Source: Fulvia fulva (lineage: Eukaryota; Ascomycota; Dothideomycetes; Mycosphaerellales; Mycosphaerellaceae). From it: a DNA stretch of 64,000 nucleotides. The notes under the pieces were generated by a model. It was given only the letters and a program-made list of their open reading frames with translations. It ran no database searches and was not told the DNA's origin. Below, one piece after another: positions 40,106 to 51,181 of this stretch. The stretch is from positions 1,116,001 to 1,180,000 of the forward strand of contig NC_063024.1 of assembly GCF_020509005.1 (NCBI RefSeq). Direction: 5' to 3'. The position numbers and the translations under genes are program-made. Within the stretch, counting starts at the first letter, position 1; the number at the start of each line of letters is the position of its first letter.

Positions 40106-41468
40106 ATGGCGGCAAGTCTGTTCCAATCACATCAGTACTACTACATCGCGATGGCCACCACACAGGATCAGCAAGAGAGATTATCTGTCGCAGTCCCAGC
40201 AGCGCTTACTACAAGCAAGAGTCCCGTGCCCATCGTGATCAACAAAACTGTAGCCTGCAACGCGAAGACGCAGCCAGTCAAGGAAGCAAGTCTCGCCGCA
40301 ATGCCAGCAGAACTCCTCAAGAGCATCGCCACCTTCGCCGATCTACAAGACCTCCCTGCCCTCAGACTCGTCAATCGCGAATGTAACTCGAAAGTCCTCC
40401 GTACCTTCACCAAAACCTTCTTCACAACCCTCCCGATCCTACTTTGCTACGACAAAAGCATCAAGACCGCACTCGAAATCGCCGGCCACCCCATTTTTGC
40501 TCCAGCCATTCGTACCATCGACCCTAGCATCGACGTCATTCCCGACGAGGACGACTACGAGGATTATGGGCTGAACATCCCCATGGCAGAACCCTAAATC
40601 GAAGAACACAATCGCAGCGCTGTACGACCAGTGCTCCGATAGGATGCATCATCAATTCATGGCCATGCTTACCACCCTCTTCCACAGACTCCGCATGAAG
40701 AGCCACGTGAGAACGATGCGCATCACAGCGGGCCAAATCGACTGCAACATGCGGCCCAGCTATATCTTCCTCAAGCCTACAGCGCCCTACCTCCGATTAC
40801 AAAGTTTCAAGAAGGAACGGGGTGCGTGCATAGAGCCCTCACGCTACCACGAGGAGCCGCTGGAATGGTTCGAAGGCATTGTCTCAGCCGTGTATGCCTG
40901 TGACCTGCCCATCACTACTTTGACGATGGACACTGTCTCAGCGGACCTGGGCATGCCGTTTGAGAAATGGCATCACGAGGATCCGAAAATCATGGAATAC
41001 GTTGGAGATCTTTTTACACCGCTCGAGTCTCTGGATCTACCTTTAGTGTGCATCAATCGCGACCCAGATAGCCGTCACGCAGAGTTCTCGGCTGTGGCAA
41101 AAGCCCTCACTTCAGCAACGAAATTGAGACGGCTCCGCATCAGAGCCAACACTGAGGAGGAGGGGAGCATGCACGACATTCTCGATCTCCTCACATGTCT
41201 CCCAGACGAGGCTCTGCCAGCACTTGAGACACTGATCCTTGAGGGCGGCGAGATCGGCACACTTCGCTTAACACAGATGGTAAAGGCACGAGCTTCGCTG
41301 CGGCGGCTCGAGTTGGAGGATGCGTATCTATTCGACGACCTCGACCTCGGCGGTCAAGTGTTTGGCGACGATTACGAAGATGCCGCTGAGGAAGTGATGA
41401 GGGTGACGGGGTTCAGAGAAGTTGATATTGGCGCAGATGTGGAGCTGGGGGATGTTAGGCGGTGGTGA
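40106..41468 (+). pseudogene. F-box-like paralogue with one apparent frameshift
   Basis: From ATG 40106 (or 40151) the first frame has LAAMPAELLKSIATFADLQD with LPALRLVNRECNSKVLRTFT, an F-box-like motif clearly related to the divergent neighbour. The frame closes at 40597. In the next frame the same protein continues with QNPKSKNTIAALYDQCSDRM and a Leu-rich repeat-like tail (LRRLRIRAN, LPALETLILEGGEIG, LRRLELEDAYLF) to 41468. The junction is near the run CCCC at about 40579-40582; one base more or less reconciles the frames and no intron fits. It is either a mutation or a homopolymer base error. Otherwise all parts are intact. Confidence 0.7.
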
Positions 41469-41767
41469 TGGATTTTGGCATGGTGCTGTTGACCATGAGC
41501 AGTATCATGCACCAGGGCACAAAGAATCTTACGCACCTGATGCAGCCACAACATGCAGGGAGCCCGATCTGTGAGTTAGAACAACACGATCAAGAGAAAG
41601 AACGGGGTATCAATTGGATCATCTCAAAAGCGCCTGCCTAAGCCCCCTGGCCCCTATCCCCAAAACACTGTTCTGCAATGCTTCTATGCATTTCCTTCCC
41701 TTGATCGCAACCCATCCCAAACGAACTACAAAACAAAGAAGACGCTACGTCTCAAGTCAATATCAAA
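41469..41767. other. Convergent intergenic region
   Basis: This stretch of about 300 bp lies between convergent genes; nothing was recognised. Confidence 0.5.
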
Positions 41768-44329
41768 TCATCTCGTTCTATCCGGCGTAGGCGTCACCCC
41801 TCGTTCCAAGTCCTCGAACGCCTCATCTTCTCTGCTGACAGGGCGTTGGCTAATGGGGTCGTCATTGACAGTCGTGACCGCCTGCTCCTGGACATCTTCC
41901 TCATCTTCGCTATCGTGATCGCGGTACTGTTGTGGCGGCGGCGTGGCAGAGCTGGAGCCGCCGCTTCGTGCTAGGGAGCGCACGACGTCGCCTTTGCAGA
42001 TGGGGCATGTTCGGCGGCGGGTGGTCAGCCATGGTGTTCTGTGAGATTTGTTAGTAGACTTTTCCAAAAGGTTCAGAACAGAGTATGAGACTTACATGCA
42101 CTCGGCGTGGAACTCATGGCCGCAAGGTAGACTCATGACCCTGCTCACGCCATCGACGTACTCCTCCAGGCACACTACGCACTCTCTTTGCTTGCCGCCA
42201 TAACGCCTTCGCCATTCAGCTAGACCTGCTGCTCGCTTCTCCTCGATTTGCTCGAGAGAAGGACTTGCCATGTCATCGGACCGCAGAGAAGAGCCGTGTG
42301 GGACTTCTGATGTGGTGCGTGCTCGAGGTCTGGCACGAGCGTTGATCGGCCTCGACGCAGTCGGCAGGAGCGGTGTCGTCGCACTGGCTTGAGACGCTGC
42401 AGATGAAGTCGTTGATGCCGCGCTGCTTGCCATAGTCTGATATGTCCTGACCGGCAGGCGTTCTACGACTGACTTTGGCGCTCGCCACCTACGCCTCCTG
42501 ATGCGCGACCGCAAAAGGAGAAGTGCATACACGACGGTCAACGTGACCAGAGGTGATACCACCAGCACGAGCAGTGTGTCGAAAAAGGGCGATGATGACA
42601 TCGAAGCTGGGCTCAGAGTTACGAACAAGCCTTCATGCATCTGTGGCGCATCGTTGGCATGCTGAGGGCGATGCTGAGTCTCCGTCTTGACATGCGTTTC
42701 AGGCTCCAGTGCCTTTGTGGCAGGTCTTGCGACTTGCTCCACCTTGACATTCTCGACGTCGCCATCTGTGGAGAAGAGTCTGTGCAACCAGCCATGGTCT
42801 TCGTCTTCTTCTTCCTCTTCGCTCTGCTGCGAAGTCTTTGTGTCTTTCTCTGTGGCCTTCCTCGAGCTAGACAAGTCCACGGCTTCGTGATTCGCTTTCG
42901 CGTACTCACCACTGCCCGGTGTGATGCTGCCACCGCGAAGGGAAGTGGTCGCGGCTTTGGTCGACTTGGGCATTGCGACCGAGCTTGTCGTTGTGGATGT
43001 CGAGCCTGCCAGGTGTTGCTCCTTTTGAGCCGCAACCAGATCGGGATCTCGCCAATCGTGAATGCCGATCTGGAAGCCATCACTTGGCCCTTTGGTCTTG
43101 ACGGCTGCGCGTGAAGACGAAGTGGACGTTGTGGTTGTCTTGCCATAGATAGGCTCATCATCTTCGAACTCCTCTTGCAGCACCCAGCCAATGTTCCCAC
43201 TGCTTGGTGGTCGTCTGCTGTCTGCAGAATCAGATCCTCCTCCGAAGAGCGCTGCAAACCAGCCTCGATGCCTGGGCCTTTCAGGCTTACTTTGGGCACC
43301 GGTGTCCAGCTGCTTGCCGCTCTTGCTTCCCGCCTTGGGCTTGGGTGTTGCGGTAGCCTTCGATGTTGCAGTAGTCGTGGTGAAGTTCGGCTTGTGCGCA
43401 AGCTTCTTGCTGCTCTCGGCAGTGGTCTTGCTCTTGCCGCCGAGAGCAAGTCCAAGCCTGGTTGCATCCTCAGTCGATAAGCTGCCAGACGGCAAGAGGC
43501 TGGAAAGCAGCTGTGCAGTAGTATGCGATGTGAAGAGCGAGGGGATCGTGACGTTCGACGTGTCTCCTCTTGCGTACATGGTGACCAGTGGGCCTCCACG
43601 GATGTCGTCTCCCACAATCAACGCTATCCCACCTCTCCTTTGCACCCACTTGACCTTCTCCAAGAAGCCACATCCGCCCCTGCTGAGCAGCACGACCTTG
43701 GCCGCAATCTCGGCGCTCTCTTGCAAAGACTGGATATCCGCATGCGTCGGCTTCTTCGTCTTCCTTGCGGCTTCGCCATTGTTCTTCATGCCGTCACTCG
43801 CGGGGAGCGGATGGTGGAGATGATCATCTGTGCCATCGTCTTCATCTGGATGTTCCTCGTCGTCCTCATCTTCATCCTCTACCGTCACAGACCTCTTGTT
43901 CTTCCCTTCTGTTGCAGCACTCTTCCCTTCATGGCTCGACTTCTTTCCGCTGCCGCCCACGGCTGACCAGCTTCCATCATCCCAGCCAGGCACATCGCTG
44001 CATCCTAGCTCTGCTGCGCCATTTCCTAGCCTGTCATCTCCAAAGCCGCTACCGATCCATAGTTGTCCACTCAAGCTCTTTTGTGGTAGTAGAGGACCAA
44101 AAGCGGCGGGTCGTGCCAAGAAGTTGGTGGAGTTGTCATCGGTTATGCTGATGATAGCTGAAGGTGGAAACAGCGAAGATGGTGTCCGCCAATTGAAGTA
44201 TGTCGCTAAGCCGCCCTGGTCTTGCGCATACTCTGCGGGATTGCTCCCTCGCCACGGCCCGACGAGTACAAGAAACAGAAAAGAAACGAGGAAGGCGACC
44301 AAGGTCAGGACGAATCGTAGAGGTCGCAT
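41768..44329 (-). CDS. PA-domain transmembrane RING-H2 E3 ubiquitin ligase
   Basis: Two exons (44329-42096 and 42038-41768) with a 57-nt intron, donor GTAAGT. From ATG 44329 there is a signal/anchor (FVLTLVAFLVSFLFLVLVGP), a protease-associated-type lumenal region (KVVLLSRGGCGFLEKVKWVQ followed by RRGGIALIVGDD), a long Ser/Thr/Lys-rich stretch, a membrane segment (LLVLVVSPLVTLTVVYALLL), then a cytosolic RING-H2: C-x2-C, LPCGHEFHAEC, and CPIC across the splice. This layout matches PA-TM-RING ligases such as animal RNF13 and yeast Tul1-related proteins, which ubiquitinate cargo on Golgi/endosomal/vacuolar membranes. The 70 codons open upstream include no favoured start. Confidence 0.9.
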
Positions 44330-46029
44330 GTTGGTGGCCGCCTGGTTGCCCCTCCGTGTCCAAGGATAGGAAGTTGTTGGCGCAAGTGTAGAGGTCGACC
44401 CCGCGCGCGGCCAGCGCAATTGTATCAGGTTATCATTCGCATGTGATGTGCACGCAGATCGGTCGCGATGTGTATGTAGGATCCGTGAATATGGCGAGTC
44501 GCGGAGGGCTGTGATGTGGTGGCGCTGGGGTAGATGCAAGGTCTAGGCGTGCTGCAGCGGGCAGTTGCGATCGGACGGCGGGACAGTGTTAGTCTATGGG
44601 CGAATGTCGAACACTGTGATGTCGAGGCGTGCTATCGAGGTAGAAGGCGAAGCACGCAGTGTGAAAGCTGAAACAGAGGAAAGCGTGTGCGGTGTATACA
44701 GTGTGCAGTGTGTGCGAGATGTATGAGAGGCTCATCAGGTCGTATGACATGGCCGTCAGTGTCACATCTCCTGGTGCTGGACTTGCATACCTCCTCAGAA
44801 CTATGTCAGTCGGGCATCAATCACGTGTCAGGATAAACCGGAGCGAACACGATTCACGGCTAGGATGATAGCGGCCACTACTTCTTCCCTGCTCGCACAT
44901 CACCTCGACTTCACTTCATCCATCCAGATTCTGTTGCTCGTGTTATCGCTATCTTCTTGCTCTTTGTTATGCCGCCCTGTACGAACATACGGTCCCGCAG
45001 CCGAGGCCGCTGGGTGGCCGGTAGGAGTAGGAGAGCTGTGGTCGATCACTGCAAGCCGGCATCATCACTTTACCCCAAACACGGCACCTTTGCCACAATG
45101 CAGGACATCTCTACGACACAGCAGCATCTCCACACACAGCCAGACTGCTACCAAACAACCGCCATGCACGACATATCGCGGTGCTGGAAATGTGCAGGTG
45201 GGAAGAGCGAACGATCTGCACTGGAAGCTGCGCGGGTCCAGCAAGATGATGCGCGTGTCCGCCAGTCCGGTACAAGAAAAGATTGGCCTCGTGCGCGGCT
45301 TCCCGCATTCTTCAACGGCGAGCCGACCGACGTGAAGCCAGGCGTGCCAGGAAGCTAAACACTGTTTCCCCAGGTGGTGCCCAGGAGCCGGAGCCGGCGC
45401 TTGATGGGAATCTGGTAGGAACGAGAAACGAGAAACGAGAAACGAGAAATGATAAACGAGAAACGAGAAATGATAAACGAGAAATGATAAACGAGAAACG
45501 AGAAATGATAAACGAGAAACGAGAAATGATAAACGAGAAACGAGAAATGATAAACGAGAAACGGGCAGCCAAAGCTCCGTCTTCTGCTAAGGCAAAGGCC
45601 GGACCGTGGTACTGTCGCTTCCTACGCAATACCGCAGTGCGCAGCCCGTCCTTGACCTCTTCTTCACTCCTTCCTACCTCACACCCCACGCCTCTTGCCT
45701 GCGCTGAGCGTTGCTTGTTGTCCGCGTGCTTGTCCTTCCGTCCTCCTCTTCTCCATCTCCCACACCTCAACATCAACAACATCAGCACCATACGACCGAT
45801 CGCCTACGCCTGTGTCCTGAATCACGACCTGCAAGCACCTGGAAACCACTCGCACCATCGAAACGCTTAACAGCACTTCACCTGCCACAATCTCAACAAC
45901 ATTGCTACAACATCGACACCTGCGAGCTCCACCAAGTCCTTCCACACACCTTCACCCAGCGTCAGCAACGAGACAATAACAGCACTTGCTCCATCCACCC
46001 TCCAGCGACAGCCCATCCCGTCCTCCACC
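44330..46029. other. Intergenic region of 1.7 kb with minisatellite
   Basis: The region between the divergent RING ligase and aquaporin genes has no convincing gene. It holds the heptamer minisatellite at 45420-45563 and CT-rich stretches in the aquaporin 5' flank (45640-45780). Confidence 0.55.
45420..45563. repeat. Heptanucleotide minisatellite (GAGAAAC family)
   Basis: About twenty 7-bp units alternate between GAGAAAC, GAGAAAT and GATAAAC over 144 bp. The order GAGAAAC-GAGAAAT-GATAAAC forms a 21-bp higher-order unit in the second half. Confidence 0.95.
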
Positions 46030-47262
46030 ATGAACATCAACGCCCCACGCTCGACAGGTCTCAACCTGCCCGGCTTCCGTTCACGACCGAGCAAAGGAGA
46101 AGGTGGAAAACACAGGAATGAGCTGAGGATACCCTTTCTCGGCTTCCTGCCTAACAAGCCAAGGAACCATTTCATCGCTATGGTCGGCGAATTCATTGGC
46201 ACCTTTCTCTTCCTGTTCTTCGCCTTTTCCGCTACCCAAGTCGCCAATGCCGCTGCCGCTGGTGCGGGTACTGAGGGAGGCTCCATCACGCAGGTGCCGA
46301 ATACAAGCGTCTTGCTGTACATTGCTTTGGCTTTTGGCTTCAGTCTGGCCGTGAACGCATGGGTGTTCTTCAGGATCAGTGGAGGTCAGTCACATCCCGT
46401 CATCAACAACACATCACTTCTTGCTGACTTTCTCCACCAGGTCTCTTCAATCCAGCAGTCACACTCGGCATGGCACTCATTGGAGCTGTCACTTGGCCTC
46501 GTGCAGGACTTGTCTTCATCGCGCAGATACTTGGTAGCATGGCAGCTGCTGGTGTGGTGCAAGCCCTCTTCCCTGGATCAATGGCAGTCTCCACGACACT
46601 CGGTGGTAACACAAGCATCACTCGCGGCCTTTGTGAGTTTCCACTGCAGTTTCCTTCCACCAGCTTTCACTAACACTTATTCAGTCATTGAGATGTTCCT
46701 CACTGCCGAGCTCGTCTTCACCATTTTCATGCTTGCGGCCGAGAAGCACAAGGGCACCTTCATCGCCCCCATTGGCATTGGCCTCGCGCTCTTTGTCGCC
46801 GAACTCACAGGTGTCTACTTCACCGGCGGCTCTCTCAACCCTGCACGATCCTTCGGTCCCTGCGTCGTCCTCGGCATCTTTCCTGGCTACCACTGGATTT
46901 ACTGGCTGGGCCCCGCTCTTGGTGCATTGGTGGCGGTTGGCTTCTACCGCTTTGTCAAGATGCTCGAGTATGAGACCGCGAACCCCGGCGCCGACTTTAA
47001 CGAGCACGAGCAGGAGATGTTCGACGAGCACCACGACGAGGAGAACGCTGCGACTGGTGCAGACGTCGCACGTCCAAATCCCGCTACCCTGACCAGCAAT
47101 GACGACTACCGCAGCGGCAGCATGCAGTCGCCGGTGGGCATCGCAAACCGAGCACGCATGGATGGCAGCCACAGCGAGAAGATTGACGAGGTGCCTTTCC
47201 ATTCTGGTCAAGGTCCATACAACGCTGGTCCCCAGGTGGAGAACGGTGGCGTGCGATACTGA
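46030..47262 (+). CDS. Aquaporin/aquaglyceroporin (MIP family)
   Basis: Three exons: 46030-46384, 46441-46632 and 46685-47262, with 56- and 52-nt introns, give 374 residues. ATG 46030 has good context (CCACCATGA). Six membrane segments and both pore half-helices are present: GLFNPAVTLGM (NPA, across the first splice) and GGSLNPARSFGP (NPA). The sequence NPARSFGP after the second NPA is typical of water-selective aquaporins rather than glyceroporins (which have NPARDxGP). The N-terminus is basic and the C-terminal 90 residues are hydrophilic and acidic, with ADFNEHEQEMFDEHHDEENA. The protein is in the plasma membrane or vacuole by family analogy. Confidence 0.93.
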   Translation: MNINAPRSTGLNLPGFRSRPSKGEGGKHRNELRIPFLGFLPNKPRNHFIAMVGEFIGTFLFLFFAFSATQVANAAAAGAGTEGGSITQVPNTSVLLYIALAFGFSLAVNAWVFFRISGGQSHPVINNTSLLADFLHQVSSIQQSHSAWHSLELSLGLVQDLSSSRRYLVAWQLLVWCKPSSLDQWQSPRHSVVTQASLAAFVSFHCSFLPPAFTNTYSVIEMFLTAELVFTIFMLAAEKHKGTFIAPIGIGLALFVAELTGVYFTGGSLNPARSFGPCVVLGIFPGYHWIYWLGPALGALVAVGFYRFVKMLEYETANPGADFNEHEQEMFDEHHDEENAATGADVARPNPATLTSNDDYRSGSMQSPVGIANRARMDGSHSEKIDEVPFHSGQGPYNAGPQVENGGVRY

Positions 47263-47564
47263 TCGCGTAACTGGTACCAAGCTGCACATATTGTCATGAA
47301 CCGGGAGCGATGCATGTCATCACTGTATATGTGTAGGATGGGTAATGTCGACGGCGGATGGAGTACTACAGCACTGTACAATGCAAGTTTGTTTCGATGC
47401 ACGTTCTATACCCTGGCAAGCGTGGCGTTGGAGGAGCTGTATATCATTGTACGACCTGGTACATAGTGGTCGATGAAAGCATTGTTCGATTTCTCTTAAG
47501 CTCGTCTGAGCACGACCATACGATGGTTCGCCTTGCTAACGGCCAGGTTTGCCTTGTTCCGCTT
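47263..47564. other. Convergent intergenic region
   Basis: This stretch of 302 bp lies between the aquaporin 3' end and the secreted-protein gene; nothing was recognised. Confidence 0.5.
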
Positions 47565-47990
47565 TCACGCTTCCATACAAGCCGCACCACCAGCTGGAAT
47601 ACATCCGCCATTACACATCACCTGGCTCCATGGACACTGGCCATTGCGAACACATTCGTCTTCGAAAGCGTAGGTACCATCTGGACATTCTGCTGTATTG
47701 TCTTGAGGCTTTCTTGCGGCGATCGCTGCTGTGACAGGGTCTTGCTCGTCATCGATTGGTCTTGCGATGTCATATTAGCTTGGTGTGAAATACTTGCATC
47801 GGTGTGACGAAATGACTTACGGGCTGCAGCGACGGTGTATCTTGCTCAAGTATGGGACGCAGCCGTCAGGTGGGCACAAGAAGGTTCCTTCGGGACATTC
47901 TGGCTCGATTGCTGAGGGTGAGATGTTGGCCTGCGGGAGCGCAGTGACTGCAAGGATGCAGCTTGCGAGGAAGAAAATCCTGGTGCGCAT
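47565..47990 (-). CDS. Small secreted cysteine-rich protein
   Basis: Two exons (47990-47821 and 47760-47565) with a 60-nt intron, donor GTAAGT and a CTAAT branch point, give 121 residues. The signal peptide MRTRIFFLASCILAVTALPQ is followed by a mature region with about eleven cysteines in two related blocks: ECPEGTFLCPPDGCVPY in exon 1 and ECPDGTYAFEDECV, QCPWSQVMCNGGCIPAGG in exon 2. The repeat ECP(E/D)GT suggests an internal duplication. The family is unknown to me. Small size, secretion and many Cys are typical of apoplastic effectors or cell-wall proteins of fungi; neither role is proven. Confidence 0.72.
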
Positions 47991-48787
47991 TCTGGCGGCT
48001 GCTCTGGGAAGATCAGGACATGGGCGAAGACCAGTTCGGGTAGGAGCACTGATCACACCTCTCTTATAGCATGAGTAGCAGCTCGACATCTGCGTAAGGA
48101 TTCAGCTGCGAGTGTTGCTATGGCTGATTTGAGCTTTGGTTGCCGAGAGATCGACAGCCAAGGATTCACTTACCTTCCAGGTTGAGCTTAAGCATGCCAG
48201 AATAGGAGCTTATGACTGGTGGCAGGCCGAGAATCTGCAGTGCTTATGGTGTAGCATATGCACACTCGGTAGCTACGTTGACATCGCTTTGGTGCTCTTC
48301 TGGATGTTATGGTTGGGATAGACTGCTCTGGAGTCACGGTTTCTTGAACATCGTGTTCATATTACGGATAGTGAGATAGGCACAGAATCACGAACATGCT
48401 ATCGCGGCACATAGTCTTGCACGATGGCGGCTTGCAAGATATCTGGCAGGCATCAGCCCATATGCGATCGATACTATCCATCCGAGAGACTACTCCCCAA
48501 AATTTTCGCCCCATCTCGTGAGGCATTCACCGAAGCCGCATCGCCATGTGAACGTCAGTGCGCGATGTCCAACATTCATGGATTCACGAAACGACATCAC
48601 GCTTCCCATGTGTCGGGCGTCTCGTTCTCGGGACTTCTGGTCATCGCGTAAAGACTTATTGGTCGCTTGTTTGTAGAACTCACTTTGACGCAAAGCATAT
48701 CTAGACAAATTTCACTTCGTGTCACTACAAGGACCGACATCGAGTTGACTGTTCTCCACGGCGGCTCGGAACCCACGTGGTGTGACA
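47991..48787. other. Intergenic region
   Basis: This stretch of about 800 bp lies between divergent genes; nothing recognisable. Confidence 0.5.
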
Positions 48788-49771
48788 ATGGCTCACGTGT
48801 GGGATCTGCTCGAAGATACCTGCTGCGATGGAAAGGCTTGGAGCAAGGAGGTGCAGCATAGTGCGAGGATTATATGTGCCGCAGCTGAGGCGTTCGAGCA
48901 CAAGACTCATACGAGGATCATCGACACTATAGAGCATCCAGACTCCAAGCTCCTTACTCTCACAGCACAGGCGTTCCGACGCGACTTCGAGGAACAGCTC
49001 CCGCAGAGTGTCCGGGACGTAGTCACATACACCGACTTCCCATACGCTACAGCAGACCAACAAGCCAGACTACCAGGCTTCAACAGCGACCGCATCCCGG
49101 ACAGTTACAGGAAACTCTTCCTCAAAGATACACAATTCATCATCAACATCCCCGCCCTAACCGCAACCCCTTCAACAGCAGCAAAAACATGGCTCTCCTT
49201 CCTCTCCTTCCTCAACGACGCAAACTGCGGCTACATCCGCGACCTCGTCTTCCACTTCAACCACCTCGCCGTCCAACTCAACATCCGCTCCCGCGTGTTC
49301 CCTGAAGAGCACGAGCACGCAGGCTCCATCCGCGCGCCCGTCGTCGGCTTCAAGCTCGACCCAGCAGCCAACAAGGAGACCTGCTTCCTGAACCAGAACG
49401 AGACTGATTTCCGCCAAGCGTCGGATTGGTTACGGCAGAGTTTCCAGAAGATTACGAATGATCGCGAGCTGTTTTTGGGGGCGGGGAGGTTTGGGACGAG
49501 GGAGGTTAACAAGGTGGGGAAGACGGTGTTGAGGTTGCCGGCGCTTTGTTGTTGGTTGAGGGGGAGGAGGTGTGGGGTTGGGGATGGGGGTAAGGGGAGG
49601 GAGGATTCGGGGACGGGGTTGGTGATGCCGTCGTCGATGGAGGTGGAGGTGCTGGAGGAGATGGGAGCGTGTGTGGTGGGGTTGCCGACGGAGGTGGAGT
49701 TGAGGGAGCATGCGGATGAGTGTGGGGAGTGTGGTTGTGGGTGGGTGAGGGGGGCGGATGGTGCGCTGTGA
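48788..49771 (+). CDS. Hypothetical protein
   Basis: Single exon, 327 residues from ATG 48788. I recognise no domain. The N-terminal half (AHVWDLLEDTCCDGKAWSKE, IICAAAEAFEHKTHT, RRDFEEQLPQSVRDVV) is mixed helical. The middle has FLKDTQFIINIPALTATPST and WLSFLSFLNDANCGYIRDLV, resembling the fungal small F-box-associated proteins in style but without a clear F-box. The C-terminus is G/V-rich and ends with ECGECGCGWVRG. Composition and codon usage look genuine (GC-rich third positions), yet the last 90 residues are G-rich and could be out of frame. No signal or membrane segment. Confidence 0.55.
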   Translation: MAHVWDLLEDTCCDGKAWSKEVQHSARIICAAAEAFEHKTHTRIIDTIEHPDSKLLTLTAQAFRRDFEEQLPQSVRDVVTYTDFPYATADQQARLPGFNSDRIPDSYRKLFLKDTQFIINIPALTATPSTAAKTWLSFLSFLNDANCGYIRDLVFHFNHLAVQLNIRSRVFPEEHEHAGSIRAPVVGFKLDPAANKETCFLNQNETDFRQASDWLRQSFQKITNDRELFLGAGRFGTREVNKVGKTVLRLPALCCWLRGRRCGVGDGGKGREDSGTGLVMPSSMEVEVLEEMGACVVGLPTEVELREHADECGECGCGWVRGADGAL

Positions 49772-49872
49772 GGTCGGAAGTGATGCTCTATTGGCCTGTC
49801 TATCAGCATGATCGACGGGTCTCGAGGACTTTGCGACCTAACCCTCAAGCTGCCACGACCTCTCGACGGGCT

Positions 49873-50703
49873 CTAGTAACAATGGTAGCCCCCACTCGCG
49901 GAAATACACTGCCCACTGACCCAACTACTCCTCCCCTCCGCCAAAAATGCCACAACATCCGCGACCTCCTCCGGCTTCCCAACCCTCTGCTCCACCAACG
50001 TCGCCTCCTTCTGCGGCTTGACGATCTCCGGAGCCACCTGATCCAGCATCTCACTCTGCACAGGTCCAGGGTTGACACAATTCACCGTAGTTCCATCCTT
50101 CCCCAGCTCCGCGGCCCAGTTACGCGTATACGCCTCGAGCGCCCCCTTTGACGCCGCGTATGTCCCTGTCCCGGGGTATCCCTGCCGAGCGCCGACTGAG
50201 GAGATATTGACGATCCGGCCTGGACGGCGGAGATGTGGAAGGACGGCTTGGATCATGAACAGAGGGGCGCGCACGTTGAGGTGGAATACTTCATCGAAGT
50301 GATCAGCTGTCACATCCTCCAACTTCTTATCCGAGATGATGGCGGCGTTGTTGATGAGGATGTCGATATGAGGGCCGAAGGCTTTGAGAGTTTCGTCGAC
50401 GATCTGCTGGGGTGCGGAGGGCTCTTGGAGGTTGCATTGGATTCCTATGGCGCTGCTGTGAGCTTCGGATTCGATGCGGGTGATGAGGTTGTTGGCGCCT
50501 TCGCGGGAGCGGTCGCTGGAGTAGGTTATGGCTACTTTGGCGCCGCGGGAGGCGAGGTCGAAGGCGATTGCTTCGCCTATGCCGCGTGAGGCGCCGGTGA
50601 CGATGGCGCTGTTGGTGGTGTTAGCTACCTCTTGTAGGCACAAAGTTGATGGGTCTGCTGCTCACACTTTGCCTTCAAGCGTTCTTGGCTTGCTTGATGC
50701 CAT
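49873..50703 (-). CDS. Short-chain dehydrogenase/reductase (3-oxoacyl-ACP reductase-like)
   Basis: Two exons (50703-50666 and 50608-49873) with a 57-nt intron (donor GTGAGC, CTAAC branch point), 257 residues. The split falls inside EGKV|AIVTGAS, restoring the classic start. Hallmarks are TGASRGIG (cofactor binding), DILINNAAI, NISSV and the catalytic Y-x3-K in YAASKGALEAYTRNWAAELG, followed by VNCVNPGPV and the C-terminal GQCISASGG. Such SDRs reduce or oxidise small carbonyl compounds with NAD(P)(H); the closest named group is FabG-like. No targeting signal. It converges on the hypothetical gene at 48.8 kb. Confidence 0.92.
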
Positions 50704-51181
50704 GTTGGACGTTGTAGGGTCCGCTAGGGTGAATACCTTGTCGAGTTGGTTGGTTTGGTCAATGAACTGTTGTAAAGTCTCACTTCCGATGTAATGAATG
50801 TGATCAAGTCTTTTTGAGTGCAGTGCAGGACATTCCGAAACGATGAGCTCCAGACGATCATCAGATGACGTCGTTGTTCGGTATTGAAATGGTAGCGTGG
50901 GTGGGGTCCGCTTTATGGCTATCTACGTGATGGTAGTCTCGAGAGCGTCTGACAGGTGCAAGACCTATGTCAGTCCAGGCCTTATGGAGGCATATAAGCA
51001 ACATGACAGGACCAATGATTACCGCATTACGCTGCGCCCGGAATTCGCTGCTAAAGACCCAAATACAAGCAGACTTGCTACCTCTCTGACGATACTGAGT
51101 TCCCATCACTATCGACAGAGCTCTCCGCGTCCGCTTCGACGTTTGTGGCATCGATCTCATGTTCCTGCACATCATAGGTGG
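50704..51181. other. Intergenic region
   Basis: This stretch of about 480 bp holds the SDR promoter; no other feature seen. Confidence 0.5.

Noticed and set aside
44865..45358. Open stretches in the aquaporin 5' region
   Set aside because: Composition is that of untranslated DNA and the frames run into the minisatellite; no domain.
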